The notes under the pieces are model-generated. The model was given only the letters and a program-made list of their open reading frames with translations, had not been told where the DNA came from and made no database searches. Below are positions 13,641-26,700 of a DNA stretch of 64,000 nt, piece after piece; position 1 is the stretch's first letter, and every line of letters begins with the position of its first letter. A program made the translations under genes and the position numbers. Where the stretch lies: the NCBI GenBank assembly GCA_033026295.1, contig CM065182.1, forward strand, positions 3,038,001-3,102,000, read 5' to 3'. Source of the DNA: Channa striata (taxonomy: Eukaryota; Chordata; Actinopteri; Anabantiformes; Channidae).

Positions 13641-13972
13641 TTCCACATTCAATTTGAAAAATGGAGCTACAGCTTCACGCACGGGGTTTCGGCATGTTGA
13701 CAGAACAAGTGCCTTTCCTCAACAGGTACCACAAACACGCCGCTGTCTATGACCACGGCCCCCCTGACCCTCTGAGGTCACCGTTCATATTTCTTGTTTT
13801 AAAAGACCTCGAGACACAAAATTACAACGAAAACATACAGCAAAGTAACAAGAAGAAAAACATGTACAAAATCCCTGTAAATAGACAGAAAATGACCAAA
13901 AACAGACATAAAATGTCCAGAAAAAGATGTAAAATGACGGAAGGTAAAGGGTGGAGGGCCCTTCCTTTGTAA

Positions 13973-15526
13973 TTCATCATATTTGGTTTGTGCAAATAGT
14001 AAATATTAGCATCTAAATTTTAGCATGTTATGATCCTGATATTGTGCTTTAGCTCAAAGCAACACTGTGATCCAGTTTTGATGATCTACAATCATAACCG
14101 GATTCAACACTTAGTGTGAAAAATTAATTGGACAATTTGACAACGTAAGACAAAATCTACTCACACAGTCAGATCGATGAAGCTGCAAACTGTGGCTTTG
14201 CAGTGAAAACTACGTTTGTCCAAATTCAGTCACGCTTTCACAATATTTAATGGGACGAGAAAAAAAAATCAAACAATTTAAAATTAAGTTAATTCTCCCT
14301 AAAGAGTGTGCGCACTTTTCCCAGGACTCGGACAGCTGCAGCAGGTTTTCTGTATTGCTGGATCATCCTGCCATCCGTTATTAAGATCCCTCACATCCCG
14401 GAGAAAAAGCACTTTCCCGTCCTGACAGCTTGTCTTTTAAATGGAAGAAGACAGCGTGAAACTGCCATCCATCAGCCAAACAGACAACAATGTGTTTCTG
14501 TTCACGCACACGAGGACGTCAGTGGTCATGGGGAGCATTTGATCAAATAACGAATGGCTCTGCAAACGCCGAGCTCCCAGTTGCTTTTTGGCATCAGCCG
14601 TGATTACGATCAGCGGTGGATCCCACAGGGGACGAGCCCACATGCTAAACGCCGGCCTGTGTGAGGATCCAAAGGAGGCAGACTGTAGTCCAGATGGACT
14701 TTGCGTGACCTTGTTATCTTTATATGACAGTATCAGATTGCAGCCGCGACCCCCCCTCCCCCCTCTGAACCCCGTCCCCACATGGCTGGGGAGGGATGCT
14801 GCAGTTCACACACTGGAGGAGAAATATGGGCTGTTGTCACGCACAGCGGCGACTCGGAAAGATCCCAGAACGCCGCTCTGCTGCTGGACGTTTCTTCCCT
14901 CACTCAGCGACACATCCACCCCCAACTCCATCTCCCCCTGTTCCCTTCTGTTGCTTTTAGGGGCACTAGACATTTATGCTGGGGAGAATTATTATTTTTC
15001 CATCTCAAGGTCCACACACGAAAGAGAACACACAGCCCCACCTGCCCCATCCATCTCGTTCCTGCTCCTGTCCTGTGTCCTGCTGCTGGACGTGCAGAAT
15101 TACTAGGTGAAGCTGAAAACTGGATTAGGGGGCTAATGGAAGCGCTGGATTTGCCGTTGGCTGCATCAGGCCGGTTACCTGAGCGGGCCACGTCTGGCCC
15201 GGTCTGGCCTTGTAGGAACAGCTGGTCACCCCAAAGTCTCTCTTTTCCTCATCCTCAGACGAAGAAGAGTGGCCTAACAGCCAGTGAGTGAGTCACTGAT
15301 GCTCATTTAAGATTCGTATGAAGAAAAAAATCTCAATTCACTGACCTGCAAGTTGAATATTTGAGAATTTTAGATGATTGGGCAAGACAACGAACCCAAA
15401 GGCAGAAAGCTTCAACAACTGTGACTTTGACCCTTGACAGTTTCGAATGATCTAAGTGGGACAACAAAAATGTATGTGTCGGTTCAGCCTTAAATATTTG
15501 TCTCCAGTCTGTGTCTTCAATAACCA
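13973..15526. other. Intergenic; unassigned complex block
   Basis: The segment at about 14300-15290 is relatively GC-balanced and non-repetitive. It carries overlapping open frames (14588-15106 and 14782-15291), but neither translation resembles a protein I know, and there is no codon pattern or splice structure to support them. It could be conserved non-coding DNA near pitx1. Confidence 0.35.
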
Positions 15527-16104
15527 AGGTTGGGCAACGTTACTTTCAAAAGCGCCTAGTTACATTACAATGTTATTGTCATGAAAAGTAATGAGCTACT
15601 TTACAACGTTACCTTTGATAAAAGTAACTAGAGTAACTTAAAGTACAGTTCCAACGAAAACTCCTCTGTGATTCCTTGTGCGTGTTTCAGTCAGAGTAAA
15701 GACTCATAATGACTCGACCATCATAACACAGCGGAGTGTGGCCCTGACACGGGCCCCGTTTACAGCCACAGAGGCTTCGAGTTCCAGCAGGACAGGCCCT
15801 GAACATGAACACGTACATCACTTTCAAATGAAAGTTAAAACACGTACACGAATGACTTCTATTAAACTGCTCATACTCTGTGTATTACTGCCAAAAACCT
15901 TCAATCCACGGCAGATTTCTGTTATTGTGACAAAGTAGCGAAATTGGTAGTTTCAAAGTAACTCATTACATATTTGAAAATGTAACCAGGTCACCAAATA
16001 CGAACGTTAGCTTAGTAATGTTTTAGTCATCGAACTCGTTACTCAGAGATTAATCAGGTACTGTAACGGGCCACGTTATAAAACACGTTACACCCAACAA
16101 TCCT
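15527..16104. repeat. MITE-like element with imperfect terminal inverted repeats
   Basis: The left end reads GGTTGGGCAACGTTAC and the right end GTTACACCCAACAATCC; these are imperfect inverted copies. The interior is rich in GTTACT/AGTAAC words, typical of a common fish non-autonomous DNA transposon. No transposase is encoded. Exact ends and family are not certain. Confidence 0.5.
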
Positions 16105-17700
16105 GGAGGTTTTAATCATTTTTCGCACTAACTCTGAGGAAATTTTGTAGAATTGACTGTTCAGACGAGTGAGAAGAGGATTTTAGCAGCAGCAAGTCTG
16201 TGAGATGACGTACAGTTATCATAGGTCATACGTCATGTTACACAACTGAGACACATCAGTTTTGTAACATGACGACCTCAAATGAAAGGTCATCGAAAAG
16301 CACAAAAAACTCTGAAATCATGGAAAACACAACAGCCACGGGAGATTGTGTTGTTTTGGTAAAGGCAGGAATTTTGGTCGCACCCAATTTTGACAATTTT
16401 TTTCCTTCTTGATGAATATTCATAAAAGTGAAGACCCCCCCCCTCCCTTTTTGCAGCAGACAGGCCATTTGTAATAACTTTTCAGACCTTAGCTGCTTCT
16501 GCAGACGCTCTCCTACAGCAGTAAAGCCGGAGGCTTCGGCCATCTTCACGTCACAAATCCAACCTGTGAACACACACATCCCATTTTTAACACAGTCACA
16601 CAGTCATTTCCCCATTTCCTGGATTTGGGTGAAGCTTGGATTCACCGTACGGGAGCGTTTCCTTCATGAATCCTTATTTTACTTGGTTTCCAAAGGGACG
16701 AGTATCACACGTCCTGTGAGTCTGTGAAATCTAAGACTTGAATTTGACTGAACTTGCATCACCACGACACCGAACAGCTGACAGGCCAAGTAGCTGCTCA
16801 ATAATAAAGTTTCCGTCAGACCTGTAGATAACAGAAAATACTTTTAATGATGAACATTTTTATTGTACGCAAATTGTTCTATATTCTATTCTGTATTATT
16901 AATGAAACCCTCCTCAGCATTGGTGAGAATGGCATTTCCCAACACATAGAACTAGAACTTCATCTGCAAAAGGGCTGAACAGACTTTGAACATCTGCTTT
17001 GGTGATAAATTGTGAATTTGCTTGAACCGGGACGTCACACCAGATGTATTTACTTGAGTGTTTAGGAACAATCTGACAATTCGGATTCGCCCTGAGAAAC
17101 CAGAACCAGCAGAGCACCCGAGGTGTTCGGGACCTTGTTTCGACGCCTATCGCCGCCTCCTAGGACAGACAAACACGCCTCCGTTGCTTTGGCTTCGGCT
17201 CTTCTCTCCTTCTCCTGACGGGGATCCGGTCAGGAAAAACCGAGGAGCCCTACCTGAGTCACCCTTCCCAAACGGTAAATCAAATAAATCCCCTTCCTAC
17301 TGACTTTGACCCTTTGCTCCTTTTGCTCCACTCCAAAGGGAGAACATGTGGTCCGGTGGAGGACTGACAGGAAAAAGGATCCTTTGGATCACTGGTGAGC
17401 ACCAGACAAAGTGCTGCAGGGCAATTACGCTCTATTCTAATACCATGTGTGAAAATAAACACTGCTGAAAACAAGAAAACCGCACAGTGACACACACAAT
17501 GAAGTGAAATCTTCCAGATACAGCTGCTGTTGGAGTCCTGGGCCTAAAGCGCAGAGCGGGGTTTCCCACAAATCCTCAGAAAGTCCGTTTAATTCAGGAG
17601 TCAGCGCAGGGCCACGCAACTGTAAATCAATTACAAAGACAGCCACTGTTTGAGGTTTATAAGCAAAATGAAATCAAATGAAAACATTAAAACAGAATAC
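16105..17700. other. Intergenic 3' of pcbd2, no gene seen
   Basis: No recognisable exon, RNA gene or transposon on either strand between the MITE-like element and the pcbd2 poly(A) signal. Confidence 0.5.
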
Positions 17701-17710
17701 TTTCACATAT

Positions 17711-17716
17711 TTTATT
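17711..17716 (-). terminator. pcbd2: pcbd2 poly(A) signal
   Basis: AATAAA on the minus strand (TTTATT on +), 78 nt past the pcbd2 stop codon. Confidence 0.6.
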
Positions 17717-17793
17717 TGGGACAAAAAAATGAAAATACACTTACAATCAGAGAATCAGTTGGGACAAAAACTTTTAGACTGAAACACAAAATA

Positions 17794-20700
17794 TTAGACA
17801 CTAAGTGCGATTTTGTCAATGAACTTGGCCATTTTGATGTCCCGCTTGGACAGTCCTCCGCAGTCGTGCGTCGTCAGAGTAATCTGGACCTGTGAGGACA
17901 CGTGGCCACAGGTCAGTTCCGTTGTATTTGTAGTTTACATTGCCCCGAGAGACGAGTGGCTCTCAATTCACAATCTCACAAGATGCAGCGTGTGTAAATA
18001 CATTTAGCATAAGTGCTGTGTCCGTGACGTGGTTTCTATGACGATTTTATTTATGTTCATTTGTTTCTGGGACCCGAGGAGTCAGACAAACTACAGACCA
18101 ACACGTGCCTGTAGTGAATCTGAAGTGGGTTCACACACACTGGTAAATGCTGGGGGCCACCATCTTGTGAGGTGCACGCTCGCTTTACCTGAGCCAGCTA
18201 CAGTGGTTACCTGCATGATATCATAAGCTAAAAAACACGGATCCATGTGACTTGGCAGCAGCAAAACAGAATATGAATTTAAATGTTTCTTTTAACATTT
18301 CTTGCCCTAAATCCTTCATTACCAGCAGGTTCGATCGTCATCACATTGCCCACGTTACAGCACGTACTCAATGTCAATATACAGACACTATGATACATTG
18401 TGGACAATACGATCTACATAATATATATCGCGATAACTCTCTCCACGATGATTTTGCCCAAACTGTCCTGATAATTGGCATGAACAAAGATAAATTCAGT
18501 GGACTTCCAACTTTATTTTTTTTACAGGGATGTTTTCAGGTTATAATTCTGATGCCGGGGTTAGGAATAAATGTCGGATGGAATAAAGTATTGTTAATGT
18601 AATTGCAATTACAGTTTTTACTTGAAATAATCACCCTTATTGTAATTTTTTTGGAAGGTTTCAATATAAATATTTTTATATAGTTTTCTATAGTTTCTAG
18701 GGAACTTTTTTATTTTGGCTAAACAAGGTTCTTGTCATCTCAGCCTTGATCAAGATACCACATACACATTTATTTTAATTACACCTCGCTAAAACCCAAT
18801 GAGTCCACTACAACAGTCCACGACAATACACTTAAACTTCCCAGTGGACGAGCAGTTGTGCAGACGTCAGCAGCATCCAAAGGGGAGGCAGCCAATGAGC
18901 TTCCTCCGTGGAGAGCAAACTAGCAGTAGCTCCGTGCACAGCACCCATTCTGTGGAGGTGAACCTCAGTGAGAGCTGGATTTATGTGCAAGTGTCTGGTG
19001 GAAAGTGCTGCGGGGGCCCGGGGACCTGCAGCACCCTCCTACAGCCACTTTAATAAAGAGTGGATTAGGAGCAGCATTCCTGTCAGAGCAGCCTGCTCCA
19101 CCACACAGTAACTCAGTGGCTACGGCCTAATGCTGAGAGATTTTCAGGGACTGGGTTTGTCATATCAACCACTACTTTATTTCTGAGGCTCAGAAAGTGA
19201 GTGTGTGAGTGTTGGGGCTGTGGGGCCTTCGCGGAGGGGAGGCAAGAGATATGTGCAGAGCTTTTCACAAGAAAAACGATGGGATTACAGCGCGAAGCTA
19301 CTGCGTTTTTCTTTCTCTCTTTTTTTTTTGGTGCTCTGACCAAAGACTGAGCGTCAGACTTTGAGTGGAGAGCTGTCCACAGCCAGCAAGGAACTGTCTG
19401 ACATGAAAAAACAAATCTGACTTTATCCAGAGTTGATTGATCGCCTGGTGTGTGTAATTTGTTCTAAACCAACCATAAATTTGGCTGTGACTCCGACACG
19501 TAGCTGTAATAACTGATTCCACGAGTCAATTTCTGTAACAGACGCAGCGCTGTGATCACCTCTACGCAGCGCGATTCGAACCATGATGTGGAGACAGTTA
19601 TTACCTTATTATAAACATTGAACCACTCTGGATGATGGTTCATCTTCTCAGCCTGCAGAGCCACCCGTGACATGAAGCCGAAAGCCTGGGCAGGAGGAAA
19701 CAATCAGCTGTCAATCAAAAACAGTTCAGGAAGTGGATTCCTCCTCAATCACAACCTACAAAGCTATTGACCATTAAAACAGACTTTGTCATATTTGTGT
19801 TTGACATTTTTCAGCCTAATTCACCGTCACTGGTTTTGCATTATACATTTTATAAATCTAGCTTTGAAACTAATGATGCTTAGAATTATTTGGAAATTTG
19901 TTTATTGTATAGATCTTTCTGCAACATAAACTCACCCAACAAAGACACTAAAACACAATATATTTTATTAATTATAAGCAGCACGTCATTATTATATGTC
20001 ACTTATTGTCCTTCTGTAAAGCAGAAGGACAATAAGTGACATATTGTAAAAGTGTGGACAAGGACATTGCAATAAAATGAGTTATAAAAGAAAAACTTTA
20101 GTCAATTTCTCAATCAGTTGTATTAGTTGAAATACCCAAACTGATGATGTTAAAAATTAATAAAATTCTCCTCAATGCTCCAGATCGGCATAAATTCATC
20201 ACATGTACTGGAGCTTCACCCAGTGGAGTCTGTTCGTCTTGCTGATATATGAATTTTGGACAACACAGGTCTACACCACAGCAAACGAGCGAATCCAGGT
20301 TACAGACAGAAGTCGAGTGAAGTCTTGGTCGGCATGTGGACATGGCTGCGTTTCCACATCAGGGCAGATGTGTCTGTGTGCAATGTACACACACACAAAT
20401 CTGTGTACGCATGTTGAATCTTGTTTTTACCTTTTGATTTATGCAGATTTTTTTGATGTTGTTGTTATTCGTTTTCTTTCCATTTGTCTAACTGCATTGT
20501 CCCTTAAAAATGTAAAAAGTTCAACAACAAAAAAAAAGCTATTATGCTCATTTAAAGCGAGTCTCACTGTCCCGACGTGTTACAGCTTTGATTAGACTTT
20601 TGTTAGCAACTTAAGAATCAATGAAGAAGTGAATGAAGCAGATGTGTGCATAACCTTTACACTCATTCTGGATGAATCACTAAATTATTTTATGGCAGAC

Positions 20701-23700
20701 GTAAAAACAAAAAGGGAAGGACGTGTAGCAACAGAGTCGCACAGCTCAACGAGCAATGCTGCCCTCTGAGGCGGAGAGCGGCACAGTCCACACCCACGAT
20801 AGGAGCACCGAGGACACACACACACACACACACCCTCAGAAACTTGCACGCTCGTCTTATTTCGCGTTTGGCATGCGGCTCTCTCCAATCACAGCCCATC
20901 CAAGGAGTGATTACGCTTATTTTAATTATCTACAAAGAGCAGAGTGAAATCCCTCGTCATCATGCCCACTGTGGAGAGAGGGAGAGGGGGGAGAAAAAAA
21001 TCAGGTAGACCTATTTCAGAGCAATTTCCCACTGCAATCTCAATTAAGCCCCTAAATACTTCCTTGCTGCCTAATTAAATCAACTGAAACACCATTGTTT
21101 ACAGGCCACGTCTGCAGCCCCGGCCGCCACCTGACATGACGACACAGAATTGCGGCCGCAGAGGAAATTGCTTTTAGCCTTTTTGGTGCGTCGCAGCCGA
21201 TTTTGGAGACGTCCTGTTTGGTGCCCGGGCAGCGCGACGCGTGTAACACGATCGGCAGCTCGATCAAATTGGTTATCAAGGAAACCGTCTCCTGATCAAT
21301 TTAGGTAATTGGCATATTCCTGCAACTTGACCCCGCTGGCACCAATTTGGAGAGCGAGGCCGTCTGCTTTTTCTCAGTTCTCATTGGCTCTAATGGAGAT
21401 GGCTGAATGGCCTGTCATGTCAGGTGTTGTCCAAACATGTCCTCCCTCTTTGGCTCCCTCATTCTCAGGACCAGCTCAGGCTAATCTGCTGCTGAGGAAC
21501 AATGAGTGACAGGTAAAAGGATTCTGTGTGAACACTTAAGAGATCCTGCACATTGTTCCCTTTCTAAACACCAGCTTCTTTCCAAACTCACTTTCCAGTC
21601 TGGCCTGTGTTACGGAGCAAAAACAGTCTCCCTTGGCATTTCAAGACAGAGAAAGAATTAATTTTTTACATTTTCATCATTCACTTCATTCAGTGTTTGT
21701 ATTTGCCACCATCACTGGCTTTTGACACCAACCGCTGCACGACAACATTTTACAAATACATTATCACAGACATAAGTGTGCTGCGTGCAAAGCATTTGAG
21801 GTAATGACGAATAAGGTTATTTTTAACTATAAAATACCCCAGTCATCACATTTGTAGGTGACAATTTTAATAACCAATTTCAAGGTATCGGTACAAAAAC
21901 AAAATGACGCAGAAATCCCTGCTCTTCGGGTTCGAAAAGGGAACTTCGCTCAAAAAAAACATAAAAAAATTGAAAATCTTGCACTGCAGCCCGCACTGTT
22001 CAGGAACGTTACCCACTGTAGCTTTATCATAGATTTCATAACACATTTCTCTTCTCTACAGAAAATCATTGCCTGCTTCTGCAGCTCTGCTGTTTTATTT
22101 TTTATGGTAGAGTCCCAAAAAGAGCCACAAACATAATAATGTTGGCGTTGCTCTCGTCAGGTGGGAACAAACACGGCTCCTGATGATACTGATGATATTA
22201 CTGCTCCGTGTGTAAATACTCAACTGCTGACTTCATGTTACATCAAGTGACAAAAAGAATCGGCCAATAAACCTGTGATAACACATTTTTGGTCAGGAGA
22301 ACAAATACTGTATCCTGGCAAGGGCTCGTGACTCATTGAGAAAAAACGGTTTCTCATATGTGAATTTCTTTATTCCCACCGGATCCCAAAGAATTACAGG
22401 CCCCTAGCCTTGATCAGCATGTGTGAATAATGGGTGAACCTCCCTCTTTAATGCAGGGAGGGTCTCTTTTAGCACTGCACGCCTGCCAACTAGGTCACAC
22501 CACTCTAAAGCAAAATTATTCCTAAAACACCATTACAGATTCACAGACACTATGGCAGCTCGGCAAACATCTGCAGTCACATCTGTAGGAGTCCACACAT
22601 TTTCCAAACTTGGCAGAGGAAAAAAAAGTCAAGTATGGACAAATAATTGGTCTCTTCAATTCAGTTTTTGTTCGAGAATAATATTTTTCATGCAAGGCTG
22701 GATCATTGCACGGTGAAGCCGACTAATGATTAAGGACAAATGCTGTATTAGTATCAAAATTAGAGTTTTTCCTATTTGCATTTTGAATCAATTAAAGTCA
22801 CAGCAAACCAACCCCAACAAGAGCTTATACTCATTATCCAAACTTGAAAGTGCTGAACAGTGATCAAGGTTTTATTTCCACTTGTCACATGTCCCAAAAA
22901 AAAGAAACGTTTAGACTTTACTAATGAGCAAATGTGCCACTGATCAAAATGTGTTTTGGAGGAAGGTCAAGGGAGGTGAAACCGGAGTTCACCCTGAGAG
23001 AAGCGTCAAGAAGACAAAAATGAAATGCAAAGGTATTAAATATCCAGAAAACCTAAAATCCTGCAAAAGCATGTGAATGTGTCCTTTCACAGCCTCCTCC
23101 CACAAGTGGCGTTTCCTCGGGGGCTGTGAGCACAACAGCCGGACAACAGTGGCGAAGCACGGCAAGTGTCTGTCACTGAAAGGTCGTCTCTCCGCCCTCC
23201 ACTTAGGCCAAACAACAAAATAAAACCAACACTCCACTCCCAGCCGAGGTCTCAAGTCAACGGAGGTCAAGGACTCTCCCTCTCAAAGTGCTTTGTTTAC
23301 CCCATTTGTGTTGTACGGGCCACACTTTGAGTCAACAGGTCAGCCACTCGGTCGGCTGCTCCATCCTTCAGCCAGACGGCCGTTCCCTCCGACGGGCCCG
23401 ACAAGCCGGAGCTGTCAGAGTCACATAATTTGACATGACATTATGCAGGCCCCCCATCTCAAATAATCAGAAACACCCCATGGCAGCCCCCTACCATGCC
23501 CCCTTTCCCCATGCACTCGCTTCTGAGGAGCCATTTTGGTGCTATTACGGCGTGATTGTCACACTGCACTGGATGAGACAATTTGACGTCGGAGGCGAGT
23601 GGTGTTCTCTCTCTCTCCCTCCCTCTCTCATTGCGGCCGAGGGCTGGAATACAGAACCGAGTTTCAAACACATGTGTCTGTTATTTGCAGATCGGTTTTC

Positions 23701-26700
23701 CACCGCCGCACAGTCCAGGGGCTTAAAAACGCCTGCTCTGCCTTGCCAGGACTAAGTGCATGCAGATTGCGCCCGCTCTCACTAGCCTCTGACAAACGCA
23801 CACGTGCACAGTGATGCATGTACGAATGCATTTGTGCAAGCGTCCGCAGCAAACACACGAGTGTGTGCCAACACACATGAAGACGAGCCGCCCTCCTCCA
23901 TTACACACCGCCGTGACTACCCGATGATTAGCCCGCGAGCCCCATCATCGCCCGCGTCAGTGTCAGCCCCCTGGAAAACCTTCGCTCGTCCGCAGTGAAA
24001 GACAAGAACGCTGTGAATTGCTCAGCGGTGGTGGTGGTGATGATGATGATGACGATGACCACACCTCTTACGTCTCATTTCTCTTCCTTTCCTAACAGCT
24101 CTTCATAAGCTTCCAGCTGGCCGGACGGGCCCGTCCACTAAGTCGACATGTAACTTAAAGCAAACTATCAGGTAATTACAAAGCGACGCTGCCAAATGCT
24201 GAAGGTCTTTCATGTAGCAGCGAGAGCTTTGCTGAGCATGTGTATCCTGAGCCGCATTCATCACCCCAAATTAATGCTCTTAAAGTTGACACAGGAAAGA
24301 GCTTCAATCTGAGACTCCGACATGGCGATGCATGCTCTGCCGCGCTGCGAACGATTGTCAAGTGACTAACGTCACGCGTAACAAACGTTCAAGTGCATCA
24401 GCTTCTATTTGTGTGAAGTAGAGTGTCATGTAATGCTCAAGCATGGCATTAAGGCCAACGTATGCAAACCCCATCATTAACTGCAGGGTTGCCAGAACGG
24501 GCTTAAAAAGACATTGGGCTCGTCAAAAGACGGCAGACGTCAGGGCCATCTTAGCTTACCCAAGGACTGATAGCCAGATTATCTAACCACCTCCGCTTGG
24601 GCGCCACACCTCGCGGCTTCCCTGCAGACATTTTCACGAGACAAAATGAAAGCTGGAAGCCTCCAGTTCCCAGGGAACGGAGGTAGGAACTGAACACCGC
24701 CGAGCAGAATGACCAGCCTTTATGGGGAGTACGTGTGAACACATACCTGTGTTTAGATTAGGTTTAACTGACAGCGGTTGCTAATTAATGTGAGATTTGT
24801 TTTAAGCAGAAAACCTACAAATGTTTAAATTTGTCCCGGCAAAACTGTTTGTTTATGACACAAAACCTGTCTACACACTAAATTCACGACACACCCGCGC
24901 AGTGACTAATAAAGTCTGGGAGGAACATACACACAACAAAATTCAACAATTAACTTAGTGGGAGCTAATTATTTCAGATGCAAACTAATCTACGAATTAG
25001 TTTTTCAATTAATTATTTAATCCTTCTTCAAATTCGTCATAATATTTATAATATTTCAGGATCTGTACCCAGCAAATGTTTGTTGTTTTGACAAGTAACC
25101 AAATTTATTTCTAAATATGATGATTTCAAGTATCTATTTCCTCCACACTGTAATTAGCTGTAAAATTAATTAGCTCATCAACTGTCTGAGAAAAAAATTA
25201 ATATTTGTATATCCGCAAATAATTTTCTTCATAGGTGGGGAGTGCAAACGATCCAATACAAAGGAGGTGGCCAGCACAATAGTTTATCAGTCTTACCCCG
25301 GAGCATGTGTGTGTTTTTGAAAAAGCTGGGGGGGGGGCAGCTCTGAGAGTCTGGTTTACCCAGCGGCTCAGTTTTAGTTGTAGGACAACTTATTCAACAC
25401 AAGCAGAGCAAGGCCCATAACGAGAGGCAGAGGCTCCAAGGAGATTTGGTGGACAGGGAGCCCCTGACTGAATATAGAAAAGGGGGGGATCAGGATCCGT
25501 CGGAAAGCAGCAGCTGCCTCAGTCTCAAAACTGCAACTTAAGTCCAGAAGCCGTGTGAATGCGGCAACTGGAATCACAACTTTTTGGTTCCCGCTTCTGT
25601 TGCATTTAAATCAGACGGCAAAATGCTCATAAATACCAACTATTGCTGCTTTAGACATTCTTCTAATACGACCTTTAAAAAAGTTTCTAAACTAACTTTG
25701 AAGAGATTTAATGCATCTCGGCATTGGTCAGTGTTATTTACCTGCTAATTTTAATATTCGTACGGAAAACACACCTCCCTGTAATATTTGGAGTCTTTAT
25801 TACTAACCATTTAAAACATTCATTTTAGTATATGCATATGTTGTTTCACCTTGTGCATTTATGGATGTCACTGAAAGGATATTAGAACAATAAATCATGC
25901 AAGTATTCAAGTCTAAATAGAAGGATCCAATATATGGGGTGAAATGCGGTTTGTTCAAAACTTGATTTTTATGTGCACACTGATATTTGGTTGATACACC
26001 AGTTTCCTTTCTCTGCATCAACCCTTCAGCTGATAACTGGGATGTAACCTAAACCAGTGTAGAAGTCTCCTAAATAAAAATGGATTCATGTGTATTACTT
26101 AATTTGTTAATCACTCAACCATTTTGTTTTTACATTTTTAAGAAATTGTGACAAGTTATTAGAATGACAAATTAAAAGCCTGATTATCTAATATTCTAAT
26201 CTAGTTAATACATTTGCAGTGATTTTAATCAGTAAAAGCAATAAACTGTAACGTTTTGACATTTTTTCCAATGCTCAGAACTGCTAGCCATCATTAGTTT
26301 TGCCAACATGCAAATGAAACTACAAATTTAAGCACTTATTTTAAATAATAACCTGCAAATGTGTGTGACAAAAATCTTAATTAACCTGCCTAACCCATAA
26401 ATGACGTATACATAAATGTCTACTACACACTTGATGCATAGACGCCACCATTTCGTCCTCGCAAACGAAGCTTGTTGGTGATTTCTCCCCCCCAATCCCT
26501 GCGAGACTGAATATTTGTGGGGAAGGAAGATATGCGATTGTTGTCGATCTCAACGCAGCGCAAGAGTTGAGCATGCACAGCTCCGTCTCCTATACAAACA
26601 GCATGGTAAGGCTGCCCATTCAGTGTCGCATGAATGTTCCCACTTCATCCACTGAAATGTAAAGCAGATGGTCATCTGTAAACATACACAACTTAAAGCT

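Noticed and set aside
14588..15291. Overlapping open frames of 169-172 codons on the + strand
   Set aside because: The translations resemble no known protein, lack domain or splice evidence, and overlap each other in a non-repetitive stretch where chance open frames are expected.
18330..18640. Possible hAT MITE with TATCGCGATA-type words
   Set aside because: No terminal inverted repeats could be located, so it is not listed as an element.
19994..20044. Hairpin as a microRNA precursor
   Set aside because: The stem is only 23 bp with a 5-nt loop and no basal stem, so it does not match canonical precursors.
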